From Diprion similis (Eukaryota; Arthropoda; Insecta; Hymenoptera; Diprionidae): 64,000 nucleotides of DNA. The position numbers and the translations under genes were made by a program. Under the pieces are notes generated by a model. That model was given only the letters and a program-made list of their open reading frames with translations, had not been told where the DNA came from and made no database searches. The stretch is from assembly GCF_021155765.1 (NCBI RefSeq), contig NC_060110.1:11841501-11905500 (forward strand), given 5' to 3'. Position 1 is the first letter of the stretch. The number at the start of each line of letters is the position of its first letter. Below are positions 38,226-50,593 of the stretch, piece by piece.

Positions 38226-39593
38226 CACCGGCGTATATTTTCCGATACCTCGCAGCCCCATAGTCCGCCGCGTCAGCTGCAACAAAACTTCCCTAGCAAA
38301 ATGAGTACAATCTCGTCAAAGATATTCTATTTAATGAATGCCGATCCAAATACAACAGAAAAATTTCCATATCTCCTTGAGGGATAGAAATGCGCATGAT
38401 ATAAGATGCACAAGAGAGAACTCTCAGAGTCACTCACAAAAAGATGATTTTCAAGACGAAAAAATCACCAGTTGCTACAAATAAAAACCACTGCAATGAA
38501 CATAGCACTTTTTACTATGACCCCTGTTCGTTCTCAAGAAATAATTCCTGAACCTCAAGAACCGCATAAGTCAACTCGCGGAACAGTGAAAAATTCATCG
38601 TGCGGAAACAGCAGAAAAGATTTTCCAGTGAAGGTAACAAGATCTGGGAAATTCGAAATTTCGCAAACTTCTGAATTTTCCGGTCAAAATTTGTCGGAAT
38701 CTGAATAATGTCAGAAGCGATTTTTTGATGCACTACACCGACACAAGTACACGAGAGAAATCGATTGCACGTAATCTAGAGTTGTTGCGAACAACGAATT
38801 AAAATTTTGCTATTTTGTCCGCAACTATTTATCATATAAAATTTCAGACGTCTGTTTCGATCTTCTTAAGGGTTAAATAATAGAGAGGAGGCACCCACAA
38901 ACCGTTTCCACAGCACGAAGACTGCGGGTTCCAAACATCGTAAATACAAATTAAACACATATTGTGAATAACGTGTTGGATTTCCGCTAAAAATTTCTAG
39001 ATTTTGTAATTCACTAGCCACTAGAATTGGGATTTCAACCAACTGCACCGACAATGAGTTCTTGCATTCTTCCCGTATAAGATTTTGCATCTGCTGTTGA
39101 TTGAAAACTAGGAAAATCGCACCCAACACAGCCAGTTGAAAACGCTATTAGTTTTGATAATGACGTGTAGTTAGGAAAAAACGGCACCACAACCAAATCC
39201 ATGTTACCGAGAAGAATGATTCCGAAATTATGGTAGAAAAATATTTGTTTCATTATCAGTGGTAAAATAACTGATTCTTTGCATTTTACTGAATAATCAC
39301 TGTTTGCCAAAGATGCATAGAGAATTATTAAAGTTTAGTCCTTTTTGTTTTTCAGAATATGAATATGGTACGTTATATTTGAATATAGTTCTCAACTACT
39401 TGAACAGTTTTTTAGAGCTAGGGTATATCTTCTTTAAAATTGATTTTATTGTCAATTGGTATAAAACTATTATGTATTATTTACATAGATGATTTAACCT
39501 ATCTTAACTACGTAATGGCATGACAGAACTGTCGTTGTCATGATAAAATATATAATAACTGGTGATAATGAGTTGGATGCTACGTAGAGCTCC
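38226..39593. other. Intergenic spacer between satellite and first gene; no gene recognised
   Basis: Short open frames occur (for example 38,472-38,708 plus and 39,035-39,310 minus) but none resembles a known protein or has splice context that convinces me. The right part (about 39,440 on) is probably 3' untranslated sequence of the EF-hand gene: a TTTATT at 39,445-39,450 reads AATAAA on the minus strand, about 145 nt past the stop codon. Confidence 0.5.
39445..39450 (-). terminator. Candidate polyadenylation signal of the EF-hand gene
   Basis: AATAAA on the minus strand, about 145 nt downstream of the TAA at 39,594-39,596. It is the nearest canonical hexamer I see, but cleavage is unproven. 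Confidence 0.4.
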
Positions 39594-42500
39594 TTAGGCG
39601 ACTAATGGGCCCCAGAAATGCTTGCTGGGTTTCGTATGGTCTTCCGTGAGAAAGAAGTCTCTTCCAAGTCTCACAAACTCTTTGCGACTAAGCTTTCCAT
39701 CTTCATTGGTGTCGATGTAGCTGAAACTTACTGCAGCGTCCTGGTAATATTTGGGAAAAAACCTCAATTAGCTTAATGATATTATTATATATTATTTTAC
39801 AGCAAACATATGCAGGGAAGCCGTTTGGCACCTAATCGAATGAACTATTGCTTTTTTCGAAAGATGCAACTCTAGTGGAAAACACACATAATATTACGTG
39901 TAAGGCATGCACATAGACTGTACAGTTTGTCCTCTAACTTGTCGTTCTACAAACTCAAGCCCAACCGGTTCGAATTGTTATCAACAGTTACGAAATACTT
40001 GACATAGAATACTGCTTACTTCACTGGTGAGTCCCAAACATTGGAAAAAGAGTTTGAACTCTTCAACCGAGATTTCTCCACTTTTGTCCTTGTCCACAGC
40101 CTGGAAAATAATACATCAGTGCTTAATCGATTGGACATATTTTTATCCAACTACAGTACGAAAAATCCTCCGAGCAGTATAGCGCAGCTATTTCTCATAA
40201 ATTTATGCGCGCGTGATGTTATTGTGGCTGATCCAGGATGGACTTACCTTGAATAGATAAGGCAGGAAATTGTGACATTTGCATTTGAGGGACTTATCAT
40301 TGAGCACATGATGCATTTCGTCCAAATACTTTTCAACGCCAACGAGATTGTAAGGGCTTATTTCCCCCCACTGTTCCTCCCACATTTCCTGTAAAAACAA
40401 AATTTGTTTATGCTTAATTATTGAGATTCGGTATTTGAAAACAAACAGGAAGTCCAAAAAAGGTTCACAAACAATAATGTTGTGTTCAAAAAATAATATC
40501 AATATCCGCAAAATAAGCAATAAGCTTCGTCAAGGGCAAACCTTCTCTAACGTCACAAAGGTTAATGTATACCTAGATCTTATTTGAATAATCACCGGAA
40601 CAACCGTGAAGAAGTTTTTTTCATCATATTTTCAGCAAATCAATATAGATTTTGAATTTTGTTTACCTTGTTTGTAAAATAATATTTAAGTACGTGGTAA
40701 GGGATTAGGTGTTGGGGTCTCAATCAGAATTTTTTCGTTGTAATCAACACCTCAGGTCTTGGACTAATGCCAAGGCTTTTCTAGAAGGTACAAGGAAGGT
40801 ACGGGCTTATAAATTATTCTACGAAGGCCGTACTTTGTTCCCGCATAGACTGCGTGACTGACCACTTTAATTTAGAATTGTTGGGATTACGAACTCGAAC
40901 CTATTATGCTATTTCAAATCTAAGCAGTGAACATTTGAAATGCAAAAAAATGAAATTGATGTAATAGATTGATGTAGAAATATAGAATTAAATTAATGTG
41001 AATACAAATATTTTGGTAAATCCGGACACGGAAAAACTTTTCATAACAAGAATTTCCATACTGACTGGCAACTTGTGGATATCTCGTAGATTTTGGCGAT
41101 ATTTCTTAGTAAAAGTAGGAAATGTCAATATTTCTACTGTGATAAGTGTTATAAAAATACTAGTTTTTCCTATTCTTACTAACAATAAGAAATATCTTCA
41201 AAAGGTACGAGTAGGGGAATTAATGTTACGAGAAGTTTGTTCATGGCCAAACGACATATACACGCGCAGGAGTTTACTTTTGAAACAGTTGAGTGTACCT
41301 TGGCTATGATCCAGGAGTAAAATTTGAAATGCAATTTCGAAATCTAGATAAATAGAATTATGTCTACTTACACCGAGGACTTTCTGGAATTCTTTTTTGG
41401 CGTCTGGTCCGAGATGTCCCAGGTCAGCAAATCTTTCGCCCAGAAGCATGAAATCATCGTAGCTAATCACCCCGTCCTTATTAACGTCAAGGTGACTGTG
41501 AAGCGTTCGCATTTTTCGTCTCCAGAAAGCAGATTCACCCTGAAAACACAATTTCGCGAGTTATTGAGGTCGAAGATAAATTTCAAAGTGCATCTATTAA
41601 CTTTATTTCGTTTTATTTGCCAATGCTGCGGTTTGAATTATTCACATGATTGCAGATTTCAGATGCTAGAATTTATGTAGGTGAAGGCCACTCAGTGCTC
41701 ATACACATTATAGGTAGATTCAAAACATACGAGTACTCATGGCCTTATAAAGCCGATAAACTGTCAACCGTTGTTGATAACCTCGTTCAGACCACATTGG
41801 ACATTATAGCAAATGATTTAACAACTTTTGCCAAAGATCACTCCAGGCGAGTAATTTCAGATAACGGTATAGAATAATTAGATAGAGTAATCAAAGCGCA
41901 TTATATTGTGCCTCGGCATAACACCACGCACGTAAATGTATTAAACAAACATCAGTACTGCAACTAGTCCTAAAACTCACTCGCAATTATCTTGGTGTCT
42001 GATCGTGAAAAATGAGTTCTTTTCTCAATTAACGAACTCAACAGATACCTGAAATTGAAAAATTGCTAATTTTGAAACCTCCCGAAGCCGGATGCTGTTT
42101 ATAAAAAAAATGGTGATTAATTTTAGAGATTTTCAAATCGACCAAACTGCGTCCCTCGTAATTCCTGATTCGATTCAATGACTACATGTATAGGTAAGGA
42201 GTTGGTGCCCGTTTTTTTATCGCCGATGTAGTGTCTTTATAAAATTTTGATTATGGCTATCACAAAATGTAACTAACGCGTCATTCAATTAAATTAAATA
42301 AATGACTCTGCTACTGCACTCTCTACGCAACAGGCCCAAAATTTAATTTATAAGATAACGTCTACAGGATGTAAAGCAATAAACTTGCGACTTTTTAATC
42401 GCATGACACGAGTACTACCATCGTATCCATGATATTTGAGTCAACTGAGTTATCTGACTCGTAAGAAGATTTTTACGTAAAATATTCAACATAACAAAAT

Positions 42501-45500
42501 TGAAGTCAACGAGATGATTGAAAATAAATATCAGAACAATGATTCGAAATATCGAGGGTCAAGCAATGCAGCTTGTCCATGCGCATAAAAATCCAATCTG
42601 ACGCGTGTTGACTGTTGCCGAAGTGTTTGATTACATATAACGTGTCGCAACCAGAGTACGATATACTTTCAACATTCACTTAACATTTGTACAGCCCTTG
42701 ATAACTCACGGATATTTCAACGGTATCCTCAAAAGCTCTGAAAAATAAATTCCTGCTAATTCGCTACAGCTATAATATAACGAGATGTCCGACATACCAA
42801 AGTTATGGTTTTCGATACGGTAGTTGAACTCTATTACTTGGCATGGTGAAAATACACGAATCCAATCGATTCAGTGGCCCCCTCAAAAATCCGTTTCCAA
42901 TTTAATCCGCCTACCCGCATATAATAATATTGCGTATGCATATATACATATATACATACGAGTATACATATATACAGTAGTTAGTAGGTGCCATGTTGTG
43001 GCTAACGCTGCGAGAACCCGTTTCGTTAACCCGAACGCCTGCATCTAAGATAGAGTGTTAAAAACAGAGTCACTGCTAGTTGAAGGCCACTTTTGCTCAA
43101 GGGCCGCCATAAAAAACACAACAATATAAAGCCTCGTAGAAGGTCGTCATATACGATGATGTAGATATATCGTTAACGGAAGTCCCAACGAGAAATACCA
43201 AACCAAGCACTTTATATACAACGGAATTCTCAAATTTTAATTGGATCTAGTTTCAAACACGTCTGGCAGATTACATTTTCTTTTCGCCAAAATGCAGAGA
43301 ATCGTAATCCCAGATTCTTAGGCGAATTTTTTCCCTAAACATATATTAGAAAAATAATTACTGTTGACGCACGTTCGACCGTTTCACAATTTATTGATAC
43401 CTATTGAAGTTTTTTTTCAAAATGCACTTTCAGAAACATACAATTCTCAGACGCCTGTAACTTCTGAGTCTTCAACTTAAGGTCATATAGTACTCCTACC
43501 TCTACCAACCGAATGAACTCACTATTTTTCTTCGTATATTAAATAAACAAACTAACGGAAAGGATTCAAATTTCGACGATGCATCGCTCTTTTTTAGCGG
43601 AATTCAGAAAAACAGTTAATTGGTGAATACACGTAAAATTTTCAAACAAAAATTGTTTTTTGTACATTTTTTTTTTGTATTTGACCAGATTAATAGAATG
43701 CTGAATGCGTTAACGCTTGTTTTCACAATACTCCTCGGGAAATAGCTCTAAATAAGATGTATATTGTACGTGATGTCTCACAAAACATACCTACTTTGTC
43801 GGTATAACATTTGCTATGAAAAATATATTTTTAAGAACAAAAATTTCATAGAAATTAGGTGCTTACCCGATCGCGTTCCGAGTCTGAATCGTTATCGGAG
43901 TCGCTATCACTTTCATAATCGATAGACGTTGAGGGTCGCGTATGGATCTTCTTACTGTACAACCTTCTCGTCAACTGCGGCATCTGAAAAAGAGGAAAAT
44001 CATATTGAAATTAGTATTTAATCTTGATGCATCCAACGAATACGTTTCAGTCAAAAGGAGTTTCGAATAGATAATAAACCGGTCTTCTCTCCGCAGATCA
44101 AGTGAAAGCGTCACATTTCGTAAGTTTTGATGCCTGGAAACTGTGCGGCTATCTGATGAACTTAATCCTTATACCCATGTCCCATAAACTTATACAAAAT
44201 TCTAATGATTTTTGAAAAACTAGCTTCGCAAAAAGCGGAATAGTTATATTACCGAATGTTATACGAGAATGCATTCGCGACGGGAGAGATAAAAAATTGT
44301 TACATGTTACATTATCTTCTGTTATAATCATTTTTCAAAGCTATCTATCGTTAAAATGTACTAGTATGTGATAGTTTGTTTGCCATTGCAGGTCGCGCTG
44401 TCGCCATGCTGTCGGCGTGAACGGCTCAAGGCTCACAGTAGTTCGTTAACCCGTTAGACAGATGCAGGACAGGCATATTCAGACAAAGCAAATGCAGCAG
44501 CTCTACATCTGAGAACTTCATCAATTAAAGTCTCCACGTAGTAAATACCGTACAAGTACAGCATAACGGCACGGTCGCCTTGTAAATCGTATTGCTTCTA
44601 AAAATAAACAAAGTTCAAAAGATAATGACAGCATTAATTAATTGACCTACTTATTAACGCCGCATAAATTACGTAAAGCAAGTCTCATGTGAAAACAGAC
44701 TTCGACTGGGAGTTGTGGCCGTAAATCCCACCTTTAGACTGTTAGGATTCTCAGTCGTACTGCTAAATAAATATCAAATGGATCAGTATTGAACGTTATA
44801 CAATTTCGAAGGACATACACGCATGCAGAACGCTTAAGGATTTGGAAGAACATTCACAGGGGCCTTGACATTTTTCGAAGAGGCCGGTCAGTCAGTTGTA
44901 AATTTACAGGGGTCGCAGAGATACTAAATTTTGTCACGAGTCTTCATCCCAAGCCGTCCTACAGCATAAATACCGTTACGGTCGCAACTTGAATCTGTAC
45001 AGCAAATTCTACATCGTAGAAAGGTCCAAACCTCAATAATCTTTCAAGCCTCTGAAGGCCTGGAATTTCCATCAGGTAAGTTTTCCTGGACAGGACGAGG
45101 GACTGGGACGCACTATTACGGGCCCAGACGAGCAACAGCTGTTATGCGACACTGACGAGCCAAGAACGATGGATTCCTCGAAACAAACCCCCGCGAAGAT
45201 TACTTTTTTGTCTACTGACGATTGGTTATATCTTTCGGTGTACATATTAATGGTTTAAAAAAAAGTTCGAAATTATTCAAATACAATGACAAACTATGAG
45301 CCACCTTCGTACGTATATTTAAAACAATGAGCCGAATAAATTATGGCATCTTTTTCTCAAACGGAATGAGTAACTCACAACATAGTGAAAGAGAATTATA
45401 AGGCAGAATGGCAAATACTTTGTACTGTATCAGCAAAACGTTATTGGTACGTGATACAATCATTCTTTAGACCAGGCTGGGTGTAAACAAAGTCTGACTC

Positions 45501-46567
45501 AAGTGTGGGACGTACGGCCCAAATTTCACGTAGGCATGCCGCGATAACGCAAAGATCAGGGAGCAGTGTGACGTCAAGTGCGTAAATAAACATTCACGCC
45601 GTTGCAGATACGCTTGCATTCGGACTGCGTGCGACGCCGGCGCATTGTCGGGTCGTTTACCTGCGATGCCTTTTTAGTTTACGTAAGCCGCAGGTGAAGG
45701 TTTCGGCCTAGCGCGCGAAAATTAATGCAGAAAGAAACGCTGTGTTGTTGGGTATATAATATCTAATGTTTATTCATTTTACTGTGATTTAGGTCACAGG
45801 ATTCAAACAAATATGATAAGTAGTAACGTATGTTAATTCTCTAATGCAAATAAGTTTCTTCAAATGCTGGAAATTTTCAGAAATCTGTATATTGAGTTTA
45901 TATTGACAACCAGTGAATGTTACTGCGATGAAAATATATTAACAATAACACAATTAGCTCAATGATAATACTTCAAAAATTTACGTGGCAGAAAATGAAT
46001 GTTTGTTACAGGGATGATTCGTTAAACGATAATCTTCTCGCCGACGAATTTGTATACCGCGAATTTTCTTATAATACATATTCAGAATCGGAAAAAATTA
46101 CATTTAACATATATCGAAAAAATCATTACATTTGCCTTGTGAGAAAAAAGAAAACACTTTTATGCAAATGACCTGCATTCGACAACTGGTACGCGTGCAC
46201 GAGTGGGTCGTGATATATGCGTAGGTGCGTGGAAATTGAATAAACTTTAATTTAACACCTTGTAGGAATAAAAAAATACTTATAAGGCATACAAATGTAA
46301 CGAACTAAGTGAACCCGTAGAACGAGTGCTGCTCAGCTATCTTATTATATGTAATAATTATTATATTATAATAATTTTATGACACGCTAGATGGTAGAAT
46401 TTTAAATCCATCAAATGATTACTGACCTCTGGCTGTTCCTTTAAATTGAAGGATGGCTTTCGAACTCCTATGAATGCCGTAGACATTGCAGGCGTCACTG
46501 TATTTTCCAAAACACCCCGTGTCATTGCAAGTCGCAGACTCGCCCTCAAGAATACTGCAGTTGCCAT
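39594..46567 (-). CDS. EF-hand calcium-binding protein, sarcoplasmic calcium-binding protein-like, 264 aa
   Basis: Six coding exons on the minus strand: 46,427-46,567; 43,867-43,983; 41,372-41,539; 40,248-40,388; 40,020-40,100; 39,594-39,740. All junctions are phase 0 with GT-AG borders. Canonical EF loops are visible: DVNKDGVISYDD in exon 3, DKDKSGEISVEE in exon 5 and DTNEDGKLSRKE in exon 6; the region in exon 4 is a degenerate hand. The protein ends in the family's typical KHFWGPLVA. Exon 1 (47 aa) is Arg/Ser/Ala-rich without acidic residues at its start and looks like a mitochondrial targeting peptide. Exon 2 is an Asp/Ser-rich linker that begins with an ATG placed directly after the acceptor, so a shorter 217-aa form from another first exon is possible. 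The likely role is calcium binding or buffering; location is inferred only from the leader. Confidence 0.88.
41650..41877 (+). mobile_element. Possible decayed retroelement integrase fragment
   Basis: A 75-codon open frame within the intron contains a GRFKTYEYSWP stretch followed about 40 residues later by RRVISDNGIE, then a stop. The spacing and the SDNG word resemble the second part of an rve integrase core (the motif around the second catalytic Asp). No terminal repeats, protease or reverse transcriptase can be seen nearby, so if real it is a small relic. A chance open frame remains quite possible. Confidence 0.25.
42939..42976 (+). repeat. Short TATACA-rich simple-sequence tract
   Basis: Imperfect run of CATATATACATATATACA-like units inside the intron, about 38 bp. 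It is a minor microsatellite with no sign of function. Confidence 0.5.
43984..46426. other. First intron of the EF-hand gene, with a CpG-rich patch
   Basis: About 2.4 kb between coding exons 1 and 2. Around 45,590-45,730 the sequence becomes GC- and CpG-rich. On the minus strand it contains GCATCGCAG followed by GTAAAC, a plausible donor. This could be an alternative non-coding first exon that would splice to exon 2, whose first codon is ATG. Otherwise I see no gene. Confidence 0.4.
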
Positions 46568-48743
46568 TGTTGCATTAACGGTTGAATAATTACTACAACA
46601 ATCTGCTTATTTCGTATTGAATAAAGTGTCGTGAGCAACGATTGAAACGATAGTTTACTTAAAACTAAACCTTGACTCGATGGCGTTCCCCTTTTTGTAG
46701 GGACACCGAGCCACCCCCCTTGTGCGCATGCGCCATGGGTCCGATGGTCGTCTTCGCCTTCCTTTCTCTCTATAGTTTTATTTGTATTCAAGTACATAAT
46801 ACGAACGCCACGAAGCCATGCAGGCATTCATGTGCGCCAAACGCGAGTTATCGTTGTTTATTTTCTCCGTAGAGATAATATACACGTAATGCCCTTTATC
46901 TTGGACGCCTCGACTGGACATTGGAAAGCACGTTCAATTCTTTTCATCTGTCGAAGGTCGAATTTTACTCCATTAAATTATGACTGTGAACTCAAATAAG
47001 ATATGTAATTAGAAAATCGGAAAAAACGTAGTCTCAATAAAGTAACTATATACGTAATGGAAAATAAGAATATGCGCGGAACATGACCAGATACTTGTTT
47101 ACCATATGACTGCGCTTACGTGCTCAGTTGCATGTCCTAGACAAAGTTTTAGTATTGATCAGCACAAAGAGCGTAAACAAATAAGTATGAATTATCTATG
47201 ATAATACGTTCGGATAGAGTACGTATGATCAATTAATATTAATTTTCAACAGTATGCTATGCAAGCTGTTAATCTGCCGAATTCTTTGAATTCTTGGAAA
47301 TTGTAATTGACAATGTGTATCACACTTGAAGGACATTGCAATCATTATACGTATATATAATTACAATGCATCAGCAGTATGCAGATTTGAAATCATTAAA
47401 AATATTGTTTTCAAGGTTAAAACTTTGAAATCTTCAAATTTTAAGATCCTTAAAGCAGCTCCGAGAAAGGCCCATTTCGACACCACTTAGGGTACCAAAA
47501 ATAAATCGAAAGCTCTATTGAACACGAGATTAATTATACACAGATATTTATTAAACACACCACGATTGAACACCGAGAATTGAAGCGATCTCAAAAGTCT
47601 GGTTGGACACAACCCGATTGGTTATCAAGATCGGACACCAACGATTTTGGACACAGCAGAATTAAAAACTAAAATTGGATAAACTCCGATGGACCAAGTA
47701 GTTAAATAAATATTCAAAAACATTCGCTTTTTGCCAAGTTTGAACGCTCTAGTCTGACTACTGGGTTAGTGATGAACAGAAAAATTATTTGGTGTGGACG
47801 CTATGATTCTATTCGTGAAGTAAAATTTAATTAACTTAACTCAAATTTCGAAAAGTTTCAACACGTCAGAAATTTTTTGGATAGATGCGACGTTATAGTG
47901 ATATAATATGCTTTGTTTATTTCAATTAGTACAGAATACGTGCAGACTTTCGAAATGGATATATTACAAATATTAGATATAAAGATTCAAATGATTTTTA
48001 ATAAGTTACCTTGGCTACATGTACAAGATGCGTTTATACTTTGTATTACAGAAATTTGAGTGAAACGGAATTCATTTTCTGAAAAAAGAAAAGTTGTTTA
48101 GACTCTGGTTTTTGATCTTTGTAATATATTTCCACTTTATAATGCAACTCAAGAGAAAATTTAAATTATTAGTGCTATAATTTTTCACCAAATTTCAACA
48201 GGCCCCCATATTCGAAATAAAACTATAGTGCCAACTCTTTCATTGCCTCAAAATGTAAAGGTTTAAATAATGTTTATGCAGACATTGTACTGAATAAACA
48301 AATATCAAGATGTATTGAAATAGTCTATATTCATTTTACAAAGTTGACAAATATTGAAAACAATATTGTACATATAACATAATATAACACAAAACGAACT
48401 GTAGTGATCGTTATCAAGAAAATGATAATATGAAGATATCGTAAATTATTTTATACATGGCATTCTGCCAAAAGCAGCTATTTGTGTAAAACTCAGCGCG
48501 ATTTTAATTACAAATGAATGCATCAAAATTATACTTATATACGTGATACACATACCGTTAAATTTATTCAGAATTATCCAGATTTCACCATTCAGGCACG
48601 GTTTTAGCGTATAACCAATTTGAATTAAATATACAATTTCTTATCTTATGCTTGCTAGTCTCCAGCATATCCATGATTTTTAAATCTTTTTAAAGAATCA
48701 GTATTTAGTTATTGTTCGTAAATATATGCATTGTGTAGAAATT
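46568..48743. other. Spacer between EF-hand gene start and VPS29 end
   Basis: The first part (46,568 to about 46,900) is the probable promoter and 5' leader of the EF-hand gene, with a GC-rich patch at 46,680-46,740. The rest is AT-rich with no recognisable gene. A stretch at about 47,460-47,700 contains loosely repeated words (GATTGAACAC, CGATTGG, GGACAC) that may be an eroded repeat, but I cannot assign it. The end contains the VPS29 3' untranslated region. Confidence 0.5.
48563..48568 (-). terminator. Candidate polyadenylation signal of VPS29
   Basis: AATAAA on the minus strand, about 176 nt beyond the VPS29 stop codon at 48,744-48,746. Confidence 0.4.
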
Positions 48744-50013
48744 TTAACTTTTCTTATATTCAATCCTCTCCACTTTGACTTCGTCTCCAACAAGCTGATA
48801 AACGTATGTCACCACAGTCGAGCTTTGAATATCCATGAGCACAAACGATGGGATAACTGACCTAAAACCAATTTAATAAAATAACGTAAGGTGTGTCAAT
48901 CTAAGCTAAAGACTATACAATGATTGATTTTTAATGTAGAAACAACTCACGTGTCCAAAGGATTGTATGCCCCAGTCGCAGATCCAGGATTGATATAAAA
49001 CTTATTTTCATGCTCATAAGCTTCAAATTTGTGTGTGTGGCCTGATATCAGTATATCAACATCTAATTGTCTCTGAATAAGAGCTAACGATTCCGGATCT
49101 CCCCATGGCACAACTTGATGCCCATGAGAGAGGCCGATTCTAAATTGTCCAACAGTAACAACTTTTTGTTCTGGATAATTAAGGTTCTGCAAACATATGA
49201 AAAAATTATACCCATATCAGATAATCTGTAAATTATTGTAATGTAGAGTAGCTACTCAAGCTCCAAAATAAATTTCCCTGACTTTTTGAGGTTTTGCGGT
49301 AGGAAAAGATCAATTCCTAAACTTTTCTTGAGCTACATGTCATTAATAAAACATCTTGCAAAGGTGTAACAAACTCTAATATTGTTCTTACTACTGCTGC
49401 GTGTTTGAGTAGCTCCAGTCAATTCAAGCGTAACTCATATATAGTCCTATTACGAAAATAGACACATTGTGAAGGAAAAATTTTTAAAATCCAACATTTA
49501 TCAATCTCAAAATACCTCAAATATTAAATTGTCAGGTCAACACAAATATATGTGTGCTGTGAAATTTCTGATTCTTAGTAACGATTTTAGATATGTAGCG
49601 ACTCTCAGTCAGTTAAAAATTTCACAAGGTTTCAGTGGTTTTCAAAATGATCAACCTAGAATTAATGCTCAACAATACAGTCAGACAATTATTTAATACT
49701 CACCTCATCAAAATCTCCTCTAACCACGTGAACATCGCTTGCCAAAGTTTTGAGATAATCGTAGGATTCCTTGGTGCAAAGGTTTCCGGTACATAATATG
49801 TGTTGTATTCTGCCTGGTACTAAAAGTTTTTTAAACTTACTAGGCAGGCTGCTGCATCTGTGCGGAATGTGTAAGTCTCCCAAAACTAATACAAGCTGTA
49901 CGAACATAAGAGTGATTATTACTAATGAAAACAGTTTATTTGAGGTTAGAGCACTCCAAGCATTTTCGTTATTCAATTAAGCATTATTTAAATGAAACTG
50001 CGTTGCTCACCAT
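48744..50013 (-). CDS. VPS29: VPS29, retromer subunit, 182 aa
   Basis: Four coding exons on the minus strand: 50,011-50,013 (only the ATG, followed directly by GTGAGC), 49,704-49,895, 48,951-49,186 and 48,744-48,861. The assembled protein has 182 residues, the same length as the human protein, and aligns with it throughout. The metallophosphoesterase-fold positions are intact: Asp8, His10, Asn39, Asp62, His86, His115 and His117, in DLH, GNLC, GDFDE, SHGHQ and SGHTH contexts. VPS29 is the phosphoesterase-fold scaffold of the endosomal retromer with VPS26 and VPS35, recycling cargo from endosomes; Asn39 replaces the Asp of active enzymes, as in the mammalian protein. The start is fixed by the family's [10 protein letters not shown] opening, which spans the first splice junction. 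It is divergent from RAD9. Confidence 0.97.
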
Positions 50014-50593
50014 GGTTGATCGGTTGATTGCTTCACGGTTCCTTACTTCTTTTATTACTTCCTTCCGTGACAATTGATCGAAATTAGTAACGCGATTAAA
50101 TGTCAGAGGTGGTGTCAGAAGTGGGAGTGACAACTGACAGCACGAGATTCAAGAAAAATCCACCATGTGGGGCTGGTGGTTCGACATAAAGGCTAAAATT
50201 TTGCCGTAGCGGCGTCCTTGCGCGATGAACAAAATGAAGGCTTGTGGTTGGTTCGGAATACGGGAATGTCTTCTACCTATTTTATTTTACAATCTAGAAC
50301 CAATGATAGGGCTTCATTTTTTTTTCTGTCGCTACATTAATATTTCAACTCGAAAACTTGATCCGATGAAATCACGGACGTAAGAAATAACAGTGAATAA
50401 AGATTCTATTTGGATTTTCGTCCCTTTCTCGCGCCTCGTTAGCGGTGTTTGAAAACAAGTGTGTTCACGGCGCGGGAAGAGGCCTTTGACTTTGATCTGG
50501 TTCTATTTTAATTTTTAATTCGGCATAAGAGTTCTTGACAGCCGATGATTATCACCTGAGAATCTCGTATAGTGTAATAATAACTTTTTCATA
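50014..50593. promoter_or_regulatory. Shared divergent promoter region of VPS29 and RAD9
   Basis: 580 bp separate the two start codons, so the 5' leaders and core promoters of both genes must lie here unless further non-coding exons exist. The middle part has several CpGs, unlike the flanks. A GGCGCGGGAA word at 50,469-50,478 resembles an E2F/DP site, 116 bp before the RAD9 ATG; this is a motif match only. Confidence 0.55.

Larger units (their letters stand above)
41540..43866. other. Large intron of the EF-hand gene
   Basis: Intron between coding exons 2 and 3, about 2.3 kb and AT-rich. It holds a possible retroelement fragment near 41,650-41,877 and a short TATACA-rich tract at 42,939-42,976. 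I see no exon or RNA gene. Confidence 0.7.

Noticed and set aside
39950-40920. tRNA-like GGTTCGAA words
   Set aside because: The words at 39,965 and near 40,897 are not followed or preceded by a cloverleaf or A/B box pair.
46546-46827. 93-codon minus-strand frame over the EF-hand gene promoter
   Set aside because: It overlaps the first coding exon in another frame and consists mostly of GC-rich leader sequence.
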